A stretch of 64,000 nucleotides of DNA from Paraburkholderia sp. BL23I1N1 (GCF_003610295.1 NZ_RAPV01000004.1:62001-126000); one strand, 5' to 3'. Counted from the stretch's first letter, positions 18,795 to 27,815 are shown. The notes: a model not told the origin generated them from the letters alone. Numbers and translations are program-made.

Positions 18795-19876
18795 TTAGTT
18801 TTCCCCGGAAATATGTGGTCTGCAAAGTCTTCTCCCCAAGACTCTGTCTTTTTCTTATTGGATCATCCTATACATATGATTCTCTTACCAGTATTTAATG
18901 GCCGAATTAGCCAATACATTGGCTGTTGAGGACACTGAGCGGCGAGATAGTTGGTAGCCTTGCTGGGGTTGTGATTTTAACCGGTGAATTGGCAATATTT
19001 CATATGCGTAGTGCATATATCACCAAATTGAGACGGAATGTATAGCGGATCTGTTTTATATTTATATGTGGTAGCCAATAATTGTTTGTCAAAATCGCTG
19101 AATTGACCATTGCAAGCGAAACATCTCGTAAGTAATTCTATTTGGAGCCATGTCGACCCAACCTGGTGCATTCGCTATATCGCGTCGTAGGCTTTTACAA
19201 AACACCACTGCCGACGCCGGTAAAGTAGACGCCTCAGGCCATTCGCGGGGCGACGTCCAGCTGCTTGGTCGTTTCGGACAGAAGTTTTCCGAAAAACGCC
19301 TCAAAACGGTGCGACACACGGGAAGATGTAAAATTTTGGTCGGTCGCTCAGAATACGCGCTTGCAAAGGCGCGCCACGCGTGTCGTTGCCCGGCTACGCC
19401 GTATGGCAGCGACCGTGTGCCGATTTCGAAGGTACTGCGTCACGATACATCCAGGGATAGGGTGCATCTGCACGTTAACTCAGTGCGATACCTCGCGAGC
19501 CGACTCTACTTTGCCGTCACGCCGGAATCTAACGATCAGGGTTCGTGGGACTTGGCGTCGTTCGGGCCGCGGGCTTTGAACGTGCCGATCGCCTTGCGGA
19601 TTGGTCAATACTCTGGAGCAACACCAGCGGCCGAATGGTGGCTTTTTTGGCGTATGTGGTCTGCTGCCGTTCAGCAGGCGTTCGTTTGCGATGCGGCCGG
19701 ATTTTCACGAAAGGCGTTTCCCGCCGACTTGCGCACGGGGAACGCTTGTGTCATGTGATGTTTAAGTCGTTTGCCGCACTGGCATCGTTGCGGGCGAGGG
19801 TGCGGGGATAAAAAATTTTTAGCAAACGATTGCGCGTGAACCTAAATAAGCTCTGCGCGCGACCGTTAACGGATTC
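18795..19876. other. AT-rich promoter zone and unassigned sequence
   Basis: 18840-19100 is distinctly AT-rich and holds the AGCCAAT-AC-ATTGGCT inverted repeat (18909-18924) and AGCCAATA (19073-19080), likely the regulatory region of the AraC-type gene. An open frame at 19150-19758 (202 codons) has unremarkable codon use, no clear ribosome site and no family resemblance, so I do not call it a gene. The rest holds nothing I can identify. Confidence 0.4.
18909..18924. promoter_or_regulatory. Perfect inverted repeat AGCCAAT-AC-ATTGGCT
   Basis: Seven-base perfect arms separated by two bases, about 115 bases upstream of the AraC/DJ-1 regulator. A single AGCCAATA at 19073-19080 and similar boxes before yjbH suggest a shared protein-binding site. 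Autoregulation is inferred. Confidence 0.4.
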
Positions 19877-20062
19877 ATGCACAAACAAGACATTCAGACA
19901 ATTGTTTCCGCGGCTCGCGAAACGGCCGATTCGATCGTCGGTGCGCGCGAGTGGAAGACGGCCGAAGATGCCAGCGCGATGCGCGATGTGATCTTTTGGG
20001 ACATGCTTGCCAAGCGGCTCCCTAACACGAACATTGCTGATCTGCTGTCAATGTTCGATTAG
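19877..20062 (+). CDS. Small hypothetical protein
   Basis: 61 residues, acidic, predicted helical: IQTIVSAARETADSIVGARE, then AMRDVIFWDMLAKRLPNTN. Composition and codon use look protein-like, and the frame ends cleanly. The ribosome site is weak. No family recognised; it could be a stable orphan gene or a fragment. Confidence 0.45.
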   Translation: MHKQDIQTIVSAARETADSIVGAREWKTAEDASAMRDVIFWDMLAKRLPNTNIADLLSMFD

Positions 20063-20183
20063 ACGACATCGTCGACAGGGCTCAAGCGAGACATCTCCAC
20101 AGCTTGCGGCACAATTGGCCGCGTGGCTCGCGATTGCGGGCGTACTCGATGTCCGTCGATTAGCGTCCGGCGCTTCACGATGA

Positions 20184-20555
20184 CTACTGGTCGCCAAAAC
20201 CAACCAGGGAAAATATCTTGACGACTGTTCCTGGTTTCGGTTGACGCCCACCTTGTTGCTGAATGAAGACTTGCATTGCGCGCGCCATCTCTTGACTTGA
20301 AAGTTTGCGATAGGCGCAAATGTTGTACGTGACGCCGTGCTCCCGGTCTTTGATGAAATTGTCTATGTTCGGTAACTGCATGCGTTCCTCGAAAGCGTCT
20401 TGCGTTTCTCCCGCCGAAACTGATCGTCCATCGCCGTGGACGGCAGTCGCAATCGTTGACTGTCCAGAGTGTGTGCCGATCTGATCATCTCGTTTCCTGA
20501 GCGACAGTATCTCTGGTGTTTCGCGAACCTCCACACGAGTAGTTCCCGACGTCAT
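20184..20555 (-). CDS. Hypothetical protein
   Basis: 123 residues. The first half is polar and looks flexible. The second half, YNICAYRKLSSQEMARAMQV and GTVVKIFSLVGFGD, has the alternation of a small alpha/beta domain. An AGGCGGTATGG stretch precedes the ATG. No signal peptide or membrane segment is present. It ends about 120 bases from the small gene at 19877 on the opposite strand. I do not recognise the family. Confidence 0.5.
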   Translation of the reverse strand: MTSGTTRVEVRETPEILSLRKRDDQIGTHSGQSTIATAVHGDGRSVSAGETQDAFEERMQLPNIDNFIKDREHGVTYNICAYRKLSSQEMARAMQVFIQQQGGRQPKPGTVVKIFSLVGFGDQ

Positions 20556-20583
20556 CCATACCGCCTGGTACAGAAGAGGTCCA

Positions 20584-20620
20584 CGAAAAAAAACCTGCCG
20601 CCCAAGGGAGCGGCAGGTTA
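20584..20620 (-). terminator. Rho-independent terminator, minus strand
   Basis: AACCTGCCGC (20592-20601) pairs perfectly with GCGGCAGGTT (20610-20619) around an 8-base loop. On the minus strand it is followed by a run of eight T. The nearest upstream minus-strand protein gene is about 1.9 kb away, so it probably ends a short local transcript. Confidence 0.8.
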
Positions 20621-20740
20621 AAAGATCGAGGGGTGGGGTTGCCTCAGAGAAGCCCCCTCGAAAGACCGAAGCGGAGCTTATTCGAACGGAACATGTGGCG
20701 GACGCAAGCGGCGGAATTGGTCAACATGTTGACCGAACAT
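20584..20740 (-). ncRNA. Candidate small RNA (double hairpin, copy 2)
   Basis: It has the same architecture as the element at 12.7 kb: on the minus strand a TCGAGGGG...CCCCTCGA stem (arms 20654-20661 and 20626-20633), then after 6 nt a GC-rich terminator. Patchy similarity between the copies extends about 70 nt further 5'. A short open frame ending at 20644 overlaps it, so a tiny protein with a structured 3' end is the alternative. The 5' limit is not visible. Confidence 0.3.
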
Positions 20741-20869
20741 GGCATGAGAGCAGACCCGTCCTGAAGAGAGGGGGCCAAATGCTCCCTCCTCAGGGCTAAA
20801 CGTCGGGGTTCTGTGGCAGAGAGGCGGTCCGTGATGATGTGCGGAACACGTTGAACGGCTGAAAGCTCG

Positions 20870-21214
20870 ATGAGGACATTGAATCCCGCACCGGTCCGAG
20901 TGGACAAACGCCTGCGTTATCCCTTCGACGTGCTCCTGACTCGTTTGGCCTATCCGCTGAGCCTGCGGCACCCCGAAGACATGATGACTGAGCGCGGCGT
21001 TTCGGTCGATCACGCCCCGAAGGAGGTGCCCTTGGTGGATTCGACGGTGCATCGCTGGGCCATCAAGCTGTTGCCGGCGCTGGAGAAAGCGTTTCGCCGC
21101 CGCGAGCGGCCGGTTGGCGAGAGCTGGCGGACGGGCGAGACGTACACTCGCCACGGTTCATTTGTCTTCACGAGCAACGTCGATGGTCATTTCCGGAGAG
21201 CCGGTTTCGACTAA
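20870..21214 (+). pseudogene. IS6-family transposase, degenerate N-terminal fragment
   Basis: LAYPLSLRHPEDMMTERGVS, then STVHRWAIKLLPALEKAFRR and RPVGESWR, match the N-terminal helix-turn-helix part of IS6-family transposases. Homology covers about 20900-21150. The segment before LAYPLS is shortened and about nine residues are inserted before STVHRW. The DDE-start motif, normally W-R-M-D-E-T-Y, reads WRTGETY, so the first catalytic Asp is lost. Everything C-terminal of this is missing. No terminal inverted repeats could be identified. Confidence 0.8.
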
Positions 21215-22502
21215 GAGCGGTTCGTGCAGTGCCACGGCTCGACCAACTTCCGCAATACGGTGAGCCGTGCGGCGGCGCGATATGGGACTCAGTCGACCTG
21301 ATGGATGGCGCAGATATAGATACCCTCGCACTTTCCGGGTTGCCGCGCTGCCAACATTGTGGCTGACTCGCGGAATGCGACGTGGTCGGCATCCGTGTCT
21401 TGCTAAAGCAGTATCGCCGGTTTTCCGATCAACCGGCAACGATTCTACCCACACAGCACTAAGCCGGGCTGGTTTCAGCCGTGGCTTTCCAGCGAATGAC
21501 ACTGTAATGCTACTCGGGGCCGCAGAACCCATCGCAGGATGGGCCAAAAGATCTGGCTTCAAACCCAATTGAGGGTATCTGAGGTTCTTAGATGGGGCCG
21601 ACTGTTCCGACGGGAACCAGATTAAATGCTGGTCTTGGTGTGTCGCCACGAAGTATGGGTAGGGTGGTGGGTACGTCGTGGCTCGGGCGTGTGGAATCCA
21701 AACCTGGCGGGGCTTTGCGAGCATCTGTTGGAATCGGCTGCCTTCCGCCAGTCAATGCTTCCCGGGCATTCCGGCAAGTTCCGAAAACGTCCTCTAGATC
21801 GCTGATTTCAAAGCGGTTTATGGGTAACTATCGACATACAAAAAAGTCCGCACTTTCGTGAGAGCGCTCTAAAAGCGCAAAAAAGGGCGCACCCGACAAA
21901 AGGCCGGTTAGCAGCGTGCAGCCGCCCGATGAGGGCGGTAGCTGAGCGTCCGCTATGGCCGAAATGCCGCACTCGGGAAGCTGGCGCCGAGGACCGGACT
22001 GCTCCGTTACCCGCCCTCCGAATCGCGAGAAACGCGATCGTCGGCAGAGAGTGGGATTGGCATAGAGCTATCGTTCAGGGAGGAATAGGTGGTTCGTCTG
22101 CGCGTCGGTGTCACGCGCAAAACCGTCACGGCCTCGATGACCGTCCTTCAGAAAAACCGAAATGTGCTCCGCCTCAGACTGCTGACGGGCAGACGCAGAT
22201 CTCCAGTCGACGCCATGCGAACGCGACGCATCGCGGCGTGTCGCTCATAGGCTCATAGGCCCCGCAACGGACCTTTTTCACGGCAGCTTATCGTCGCAGG
22301 CGAACGGCTCGGTACAAGGCGCAGCCGCAACGTCCGTCTTTTTTCCGTTTCAGCTATGCGCCAGAGTTAGCGCAGCAGCCCGTGCGTACTCAAGGCGTCC
22401 GATGCTTGTGATGCAACTAACGGTCAAGCGCTCACGGCCTCTCGCTGAGCTTCGCCGCAACCCCGTCTGGCAGAAGGATGTAACCTGCCTTGCCCGCCTT
22501 GA
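21215..22502. other. Long unassigned region
   Basis: About 1.3 kb with no gene I can support on either strand. Short open frames are Arg-rich and unlike known proteins. The position between a dead transposase and a recombinase gene suggests decayed mobile-element or island sequence, but I recognise no specific remnant. Confidence 0.4.
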
Positions 22503-22772
22503 TCAGTAGCGCCTGAAATCGTCAGGTGTCAGTTCGACGCGTGCGCCCGGGTGCGCGAGCTGCTTGCGTTCAGCGATCGCGCGGATGCGGCTGTATCCGT
22601 CGCGAAAGGTCCTGAGGATCCGGAGGTCGTCGGCCTTGTCTTCGAGCCAGAAGTGGGCCTCGAGTGCTGTCGTCGTGATGATGCATTCGACGAGGGTCTG
22701 CCCTCTGACGAGGCGGAATGACACGCCTTGCCGGTTTGCCAGAATCTGCGGCTCGAATTCAGGTTTTTCCAT
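22503..22772 (-). CDS. DUF1488 family protein
   Basis: 89 residues: GVSFRLVRGQTLVECIITTT, ALEAHFW, and a helical end RIRAIAERKQL. This resembles the small DUF1488 family common in Burkholderiaceae, whose function is unknown. The protein is cytoplasmic and of normal length. It lies downstream of the recombinase gene on the same strand but about 170 bases away, so co-transcription is possible, not shown. Confidence 0.7.
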   Translation of the reverse strand: MEKPEFEPQILANRQGVSFRLVRGQTLVECIITTTALEAHFWLEDKADDLRILRTFRDGYSRIRAIAERKQLAHPGARVELTPDDFRRY

Positions 22773-22944
22773 GGCTGGTTTCAGGGCGTTGTCGTTTGCG
22801 CGCGTAAAGCGGCATGCGTATCGTTCTGATGAGGTTGGCGATTGCCGGTGGCATCAGGATACAGGCTGCGGGGCATCGCGAAGCGCGCAGGCGGGCATAA
22901 CGGACGGCTGTTGACAGGCGCGTCCGTGACACGAGCGGTTACTC

Positions 22945-24660
22945 TCACCGCCGGATGGTAAAAGCCTCGCCGATCTGTCGCGCGCGCTTCACTTCGTCGC
23001 TGTGCAGGTAAATCGAGGTCGTGGAGACAGAAGCGTGCCGCAGGTTGTCGCGCACCGTGGTGAGTTCGGCGCCGTGCCCCAGCGCGTAGGTGGCGTGGGT
23101 GTGCCGCATCCAGTGCAGGCTCGCGCGGCGCAGCTTCTCAGCGAGCGGCGGGTGATCGGCCTCGATGGCATTGGCGGCAAGGACGAGAAAGCGCTCGAGC
23201 ACGGTCCACAGCCGCACACTGCTGATGGCCGCGTCACTGTCCGCTTCCAGGCTGCCGATGACCGGTGTGTGCGGCCGCCAGCGCGCCGTAGTAGTCGGCA
23301 ACTGGCGCCCGGCCAGATAGCGGGCCAGTGCGTCCCACGCGAGCGGCGGCAGCGCCACCCGCGCCATCTTGCCGCCTTTGCCGGTGACGCGCAGCCAGTG
23401 CTCGCCGCGTGCGTCCGTCTCGACGTGGCCGAGCGTCGCGCCGACCAGCTCACTCGCGCGCAAACCTGTCGCAAAGCCGAAATCGAGCAGGAACCGCAAG
23501 CGCTGCGCGGCCGGAACCGTCCAGCCGTGAGACCATTCCAGCCCGTCGGCCATTGTACGAACCAGTGCCCATTCTCCGTCGGTAAAGGCACGCGACGCGT
23601 CGAGCGCCGCTGCCGTCTTGCCGCCGCGCACCTTGATGCCCGCAAACGGATTGGCCAGTACGTAGCGCTGTTCGACCAGCCAGCGGAACAGGGCGCCGAG
23701 AATCGACAGCGCGTGCGCGACCGACCGCGCCGACAGGGTGCCGTTAAACGGCCGCCAGTCCGGTGACGTGCGCGGGCGCACCGGGCCGATCCAGCGTCCC
23801 CGCGGCGCCGGATGGCGCAGGAACGTCCGGTACGCGATCGCGTCCTCGGTCGTGAGCGACGACAGCGCGCGGCCGCGCTCGACGATGGCCCAGAGGATCA
23901 GCCGCTCGGCTTCCTTGCGGTAAGTCCGCTGCGTGGCAGGCGACTCATGCAGGGACAGCCACGTCTGCACGGCCTCGTAGTCGTTGGACGCGTCGAGCGT
24001 GCAGGTGGCTGCTGGTGCGCGGAACGTGCCGGCGGAGCCGTCGACCTCGTGCGGCAGCTTGAGGGTTTCCCACGGCACGACGTCGCCGCGCCGGCTCGCG
24101 GCCACCAGCGCCCGCGCCCGATCCGTGAGCGCGGGCCGGGCGGCGAAGAACGACTCGATCGCACGGGCGCTCGCCATGCCGAGTCCCGGCACGGCCTTCC
24201 ACCATTGGCGCCGGCGCGGAATGCGCACCGTGAGATCGGCGAGTGTCCTGATGCCGTGTGCATGCAGCACGCGCACCACGCGCGGGGAAAACCACTGCGC
24301 GACGTCGTCGGCGGTCTGGGGTTCCGGAGGGCGCGCTGTGCGCAGCACATCGATCGCCTGCGCCACGCCTTTCGCGTGCTGCTCACGTCCCGCTATCGGA
24401 TGAGTGAGGCGTGCGACGAGATCGTCGCGATGGGCCGCGCGCGCAATGTCCAGCAGTTTGCTCCGGATGCGCCCGAGCATGCCGCGCGCCGATTTCCCGC
24501 CACCGAGTGCGGAGGGCAGGTAACGCGCCACGGCCTGCCGCACAGACATCCCGGCGTACCACGCGCGCAGCACGGCAAGCTCGTCGGCACCGGGAAAACC
24601 GGACTCGGAAGATTCAACGTCAGCAGCAGGCGCGGAGGGCAGGGCGAGGCGTGTTTTCAT
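22945..24660 (-). CDS. Tyrosine recombinase / site-specific integrase with long N-terminal extension
   Basis: 571 residues. The C-terminal catalytic domain (about 355-560) has the full tyrosine-recombinase set: Arg401 in GFATGLRASELVG, Lys around 428-431 in TGKGGK, His516-x-x-Arg519 in LHWMRHTHATYAL, His542 in NLRHASVSTTSIYLH and the nucleophile Tyr551. A SAM-like core-binding domain spans about 225-335. The first 200 residues form an extra helical domain, with ELAVLRAWYAGMSVRQAVAR and a helix-hairpin-helix-like VPGLGMASARAIESFF, as in proteobacterial integrases with a phage-integrase N-terminal domain. It catalyses strand exchange between att-like sites. Two palindromes lie directly upstream. 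Confidence 0.9.
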   Translation of the reverse strand: MKTRLALPSAPAADVESSESGFPGADELAVLRAWYAGMSVRQAVARYLPSALGGGKSARGMLGRIRSKLLDIARAAHRDDLVARLTHPIAGREQHAKGVAQAIDVLRTARPPEPQTADDVAQWFSPRVVRVLHAHGIRTLADLTVRIPRRRQWWKAVPGLGMASARAIESFFAARPALTDRARALVAASRRGDVVPWETLKLPHEVDGSAGTFRAPAATCTLDASNDYEAVQTWLSLHESPATQRTYRKEAERLILWAIVERGRALSSLTTEDAIAYRTFLRHPAPRGRWIGPVRPRTSPDWRPFNGTLSARSVAHALSILGALFRWLVEQRYVLANPFAGIKVRGGKTAAALDASRAFTDGEWALVRTMADGLEWSHGWTVPAAQRLRFLLDFGFATGLRASELVGATLGHVETDARGEHWLRVTGKGGKMARVALPPLAWDALARYLAGRQLPTTTARWRPHTPVIGSLEADSDAAISSVRLWTVLERFLVLAANAIEADHPPLAEKLRRASLHWMRHTHATYALGHGAELTTVRDNLRHASVSTTSIYLHSDEVKRARQIGEAFTIRR

Positions 24661-24694
24661 AGGCCCAAGTTTAGCCTGAAAACAGACACCTTTA

Positions 24695-24710
24695 GATAAG
24701 AAAACTTATC
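24695..24710. repeat. Palindrome GATAAG-AAAA-CTTATC
   Basis: Six-base perfect arms around AAAA, about 35 bases before the recombinase ATG. It may be an operator or a recombinase arm or core site. Only the symmetry is observed; function is inferred. Confidence 0.45.
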
Positions 24711-24728
24711 TTTATAGCCGGATTTTGC

Positions 24729-24751
24729 GATGCGTTTTTTGCAAACGCATC
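24729..24751. repeat. Perfect inverted repeat GATGCGTTT / AAACGCATC
   Basis: Nine-base perfect arms separated by TTTGC, 18 bases beyond the GATAAG palindrome. There is no U-tract on either strand, so terminator function is unlikely. It could be a binding or recombination site for the adjacent tyrosine recombinase. Confidence 0.45.
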
Positions 24752-25253
24752 TTCACGGATTGGTGTGCGGACACCCTTGTGAGCGATGGGGCATGTGCGC
24801 ATCGACATAGCGTCGGCAACTCTTCTTGTCCGACGCCGGGATGAGGCCGCGCAGGGTTCACCATTTTCCCGTCGATGCGGTGCGCTGCCGTGCAGCGATC
24901 TGCGCTAATCGAAGCAATCATCCTGCAAGTATTCATAGTGAAATGCGCAATCTCATCCGGAACGGCAGGCAGCAGCGGCGACCGACTTTCGTAGCCGCGC
25001 CAGCAATTAATGGACACGATCAGTACGCTCACGCAGGCCATTAGCGGAATTAGCAAACTTCAACTGCACGACCCGTGTGGTTCTGAACTGTGGAAGATGG
25101 CTCCGCATGCCGCTGGGTGAGTGAGAGAGCTCACAGTCCTGAACGTGACCGCCTAACGGCGAGTATCCGCTTCATAAGCGTTTCCTATCGTGCAAGAGCG
25201 AAGCCATCTTTGTGTGCATCGCAGGGGCGATATACCGGGCGACAGGATGTTCA

Positions 25254-26150
25254 TCAGCCCGTAGCCATTTCCTTGGCGGTTTGCTTCAATTGTGCGACGA
25301 ACTGATTCACGATTAACGAGTGCGGCCGGCCCGGTGCGAATAGAAAGCGAGGCTCCACTGGCACCGCTGGCGAGAGTTTCCGAGAAATCAGATCGGGAAA
25401 AGACCGACTCATCAGCGCGAAAGGATCCACTAGCGCTACAGCGTTAGCCTCTCTCACTAGCGCGCAGAGCACGGGCGTACTATTTGAGACGAACACGCTG
25501 GCAAAGCTTCGACCCTGCGCGCGAAAAGCCTCGCGCAGGCGCCAACCAGTGAGCGTGTCCTCGCCAAACGTAGCTAGCATCTCATTATCGAGCAGGCGCG
25601 GTGTGATCGTCTTACGTGACGCGAGCGGGTGCCCGGCGCGCATCACGCAGCGCAACTCTGCGCTACAAAACTCTTCCACTTCGAGCGTGCCGGAAGGTGC
25701 GGCCACGTCGAGGATGCCGAAATCCGCCTGATTGTTGTTCACGTATTCGACGACATGTCGCGTAGGCAACGCGCGAATATCAAACTCAACATACGGATGC
25801 GTGTTGCGGAACTCGCCAACAGCGCGCGCCACGATAGTGGTGGCCAGCATCGACACCGTGGCCACACGTATCGATCCACGCTGACCTTGCTGGATTTCGC
25901 GTGCCGTTTCGGCGATGGATTGAACGCTGCCAAAGAGCCGTTCGATCTCGGGCAGGATGGCCTCGGCTTCGGGCGTGCAGACGAGCCGCCCCTTCACGCG
26001 CAGAAAGAGTGTGAGGCCGATTTCTTCTTCCAGTATGCGCAATGTCTTGGTGACAGCAGGCTGCGACACATAGAGAAGACGCGCCGCTGCCGACACGCTG
26101 CCCGCCTTCACTACTGCGCGGAAAATCTCGAGATGGCGCACTTTGAGCAT
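25254..26150 (-). CDS. LysR-family transcriptional regulator of the adjacent catabolic operon
   Basis: 298 residues. The N-terminal winged helix-turn-helix, LEIFRAVVKAGSVSAAARLL and SQPAVTKTLRILEEEIGLTL, is typical of LysR regulators. Residues about 90-290 form the two-lobed effector domain (IRVATVSMLATTIVARAVGE and VDPFALMSRSFPDLI). It is divergent from the aldehyde dehydrogenase operon with a 140-base intergenic region containing ATAAGCTTAT (26186-26195), a candidate LysR-type site. It probably activates the operon in response to the imported substrate. The inducer is unknown. Confidence 0.9.
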   Translation of the reverse strand: MLKVRHLEIFRAVVKAGSVSAAARLLYVSQPAVTKTLRILEEEIGLTLFLRVKGRLVCTPEAEAILPEIERLFGSVQSIAETAREIQQGQRGSIRVATVSMLATTIVARAVGEFRNTHPYVEFDIRALPTRHVVEYVNNNQADFGILDVAAPSGTLEVEEFCSAELRCVMRAGHPLASRKTITPRLLDNEMLATFGEDTLTGWRLREAFRAQGRSFASVFVSNSTPVLCALVREANAVALVDPFALMSRSFPDLISRKLSPAVPVEPRFLFAPGRPHSLIVNQFVAQLKQTAKEMATG

Positions 26151-26219
26151 CGTGGACGCTTGGAAAGTATAACTTTCTGGAAGGAATAAGCTTATCAGAA
26201 TGTATTGGTTTTCATAATC

Positions 26220-26249
26220 TTGACACTTTACACTGCGTTTCAGTGGTAT
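26220..26249 (+). promoter_or_regulatory. Putative promoter of the aldehyde dehydrogenase operon
   Basis: TTGACA (26220-26225), an 18-base spacer and TGGTAT (26244-26249) form a sigma70-like pair about 40 bases before the start. The weak -10 fits an activator-dependent promoter, and a palindrome ATAAGCTTAT lies about 25 bases upstream of the -35. Confidence 0.4.
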
Positions 26250-26290
26250 GAGGAAGCACGCAATTCACTCATCATTCAAGGAGCTTTGCT

Positions 26291-27784
26291 GTGAGCATTC
26301 CCGACGCATCGGTGTGGCGCGCCCGCGCCCAGGAGATTCGGCCAGAGGGCCGGGCGTTCATCGACGGACGCTATGTGAGCGCGCTGTCGGGCAAGACCTT
26401 CGAGACTCTCAATCCCGCCACGGGCCGCGTAATCGCAGAAGTGGCCGAGTGCGGACAGGAGGACGTGGATCTTGCTGTTGCAAGTGCCCGAAAGGCGTTT
26501 GAGTCTGGCGTATGGTCGCGTCGCGCACCGGCCGAGCGCAAGGCCGTGATGCTGCGTTTCGCGCAACTCATGCTGGAGCATCGCGAGGAACTGGCGCTGC
26601 TCGAATCGCTCGATGTCGGCAAACCCATCGCCAGCGCCTATAACGGCGACATCGTTAGCTCTGCCACATGCATTCAGTGGTATGGCGAGGCTATCGACAA
26701 GCTTTATGGCGAGACCGCGCCCGCCGCGCCGGATATGACAACCGTGATCGTGCGCGAACCGCTCGGCGTGGTGGCGGCCGTGGTGCCCTGGAACTATCCG
26801 CTTTCCATGGCGAGCTGGAAGCTCGGTCCCGCGCTGGCGGCAGGCAATTCCGTCGTGCTCAAGCCCGCCGAACAGTCGCCGCTCAGCGCGATCCGCATTG
26901 CCGCGCTTGCAACAGAGGCTGGCTTGCCGCCCGGCGTGCTCAATGTATTGCCGGGCTATGGCGAGACCGCCGGTCGTGCGCTCGGGCTGCACATGGACGT
27001 GGACGCGGTCGGTTTCACCGGCTCCACGGCCGTTGGCAAACTTTTCATGCAGTACTCAGGGCAATCGAATATCAAGCGCGTGGGGCTCGAATGCGGTGGC
27101 AAGAGCCCGCATATCGTCCTTGACGATTGCCCCGATCTCGACGCCGCCGCCCGCGCCGTGGCGGCCGGCATCTTCGCCAATAGCGGCCAGGTGTGCAACG
27201 CTGGCTCGCGGCTCATCGTGCAGGCGGCGGTGCGTGACGAACTGCTGGAGAAAGTCGCAGCGATTGCGCGAGAACTCGTGCCGGGCGATCCACTCGATCC
27301 CGCGACGAAGATGGGTGCGATCGTCAGCCAGACGCAGCACGACACGGTGATGTCCTTTATCGACGCGGGACGTGCGGACGGCGCGCGGGTCATCGCGGGC
27401 GGACGTGCCGCGCGGCCTGAATCGGGCGGCTATTTCATCGAGCCTACCGTGTTCGACCAGGTGAGCAACGACATGCGTATCGCACGTGAGGAGATTTTCG
27501 GCCCGGTGTTGTCGGCGATTACGGTCGGGACGCCTGAAGAGGCGGTGCGGGTCGCCAACGATACGATTTATGGCCTGGCCGCCGCCGTGTGGACCTCGAA
27601 CGTGGCGCGCGCACAGCAGGTGTCGCGGCAATTGAAAGCGGGTGTAGTGTGGGTCAACTGCTTTGATCGCGGCACGATGTCCTCGCCATTCGGCGGCTTC
27701 AAACAATCCGGTTTCGGCCGCGACAAGTCGATGCACGCCTTCGACAAATACATGGACTGGAAGGCGATCTGGATCGCCGGATGA
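26291..27784 (+). CDS. NAD(P)+-dependent aldehyde dehydrogenase (PuuC-like)
   Basis: 497 residues of the aldehyde dehydrogenase superfamily, closest in pattern to gamma-glutamyl-gamma-aminobutyraldehyde or betaine-aldehyde type enzymes. Asn168 and Lys191 (VVPWNYP, LKPAEQSP) lie in the cofactor site. Glu267 in LECGGKSPHIV is the general base and Cys302 in NSGQVCNAGSRL the nucleophile; FGGFKQSGFGRD is near the C-terminus. It would oxidise an aldehyde to the acid. The start is GTG with AAGGAG 7 nt upstream. It is the first gene of an eight-gene same-strand cluster with a polyamine-type ABC transporter, so an amino-aldehyde substrate is likely but unproven. Confidence 0.9.
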   Translation: MSIPDASVWRARAQEIRPEGRAFIDGRYVSALSGKTFETLNPATGRVIAEVAECGQEDVDLAVASARKAFESGVWSRRAPAERKAVMLRFAQLMLEHREELALLESLDVGKPIASAYNGDIVSSATCIQWYGEAIDKLYGETAPAAPDMTTVIVREPLGVVAAVVPWNYPLSMASWKLGPALAAGNSVVLKPAEQSPLSAIRIAALATEAGLPPGVLNVLPGYGETAGRALGLHMDVDAVGFTGSTAVGKLFMQYSGQSNIKRVGLECGGKSPHIVLDDCPDLDAAARAVAAGIFANSGQVCNAGSRLIVQAAVRDELLEKVAAIARELVPGDPLDPATKMGAIVSQTQHDTVMSFIDAGRADGARVIAGGRAARPESGGYFIEPTVFDQVSNDMRIAREEIFGPVLSAITVGTPEEAVRVANDTIYGLAAAVWTSNVARAQQVSRQLKAGVVWVNCFDRGTMSSPFGGFKQSGFGRDKSMHAFDKYMDWKAIWIAG

Positions 27785-27815
27785 CGCACTGCCCCGATCA
27801 CGCATGGAGACCAAC

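Larger units (their letters stand above)
24661..25253. other. Spacer upstream of the recombinase gene
   Basis: It holds the palindromes at 24695-24710 and 24729-24751. An open frame on the minus strand (24712-25056) has a short hydrophobic start but no family resemblance and is not called. No tRNA gene, the usual integration target, was recognised here. Confidence 0.4.

Noticed and set aside
19150..19758. 202-codon plus-strand open frame in the gene-poor region
   Set aside because: Neutral codon use, no ribosome site, no family match, and other frames look equally plausible; kept only as unassigned sequence.
23812..24699. 295-codon open frame on the plus strand
   Set aside because: Antisense to the recombinase N-terminal half, which has real domains; composition is Arg/Gly-rich noise.
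24712..25056. Minus-strand 114-codon frame with a hydrophobic start
   Set aside because: No ribosome site; only a few hydrophobic residues; the rest is atypical. Overlaps the palindrome cluster.
24661..25253. tRNA gene as integration target of the recombinase
   Set aside because: I looked for a T-loop signature and acceptor pairing and saw none.
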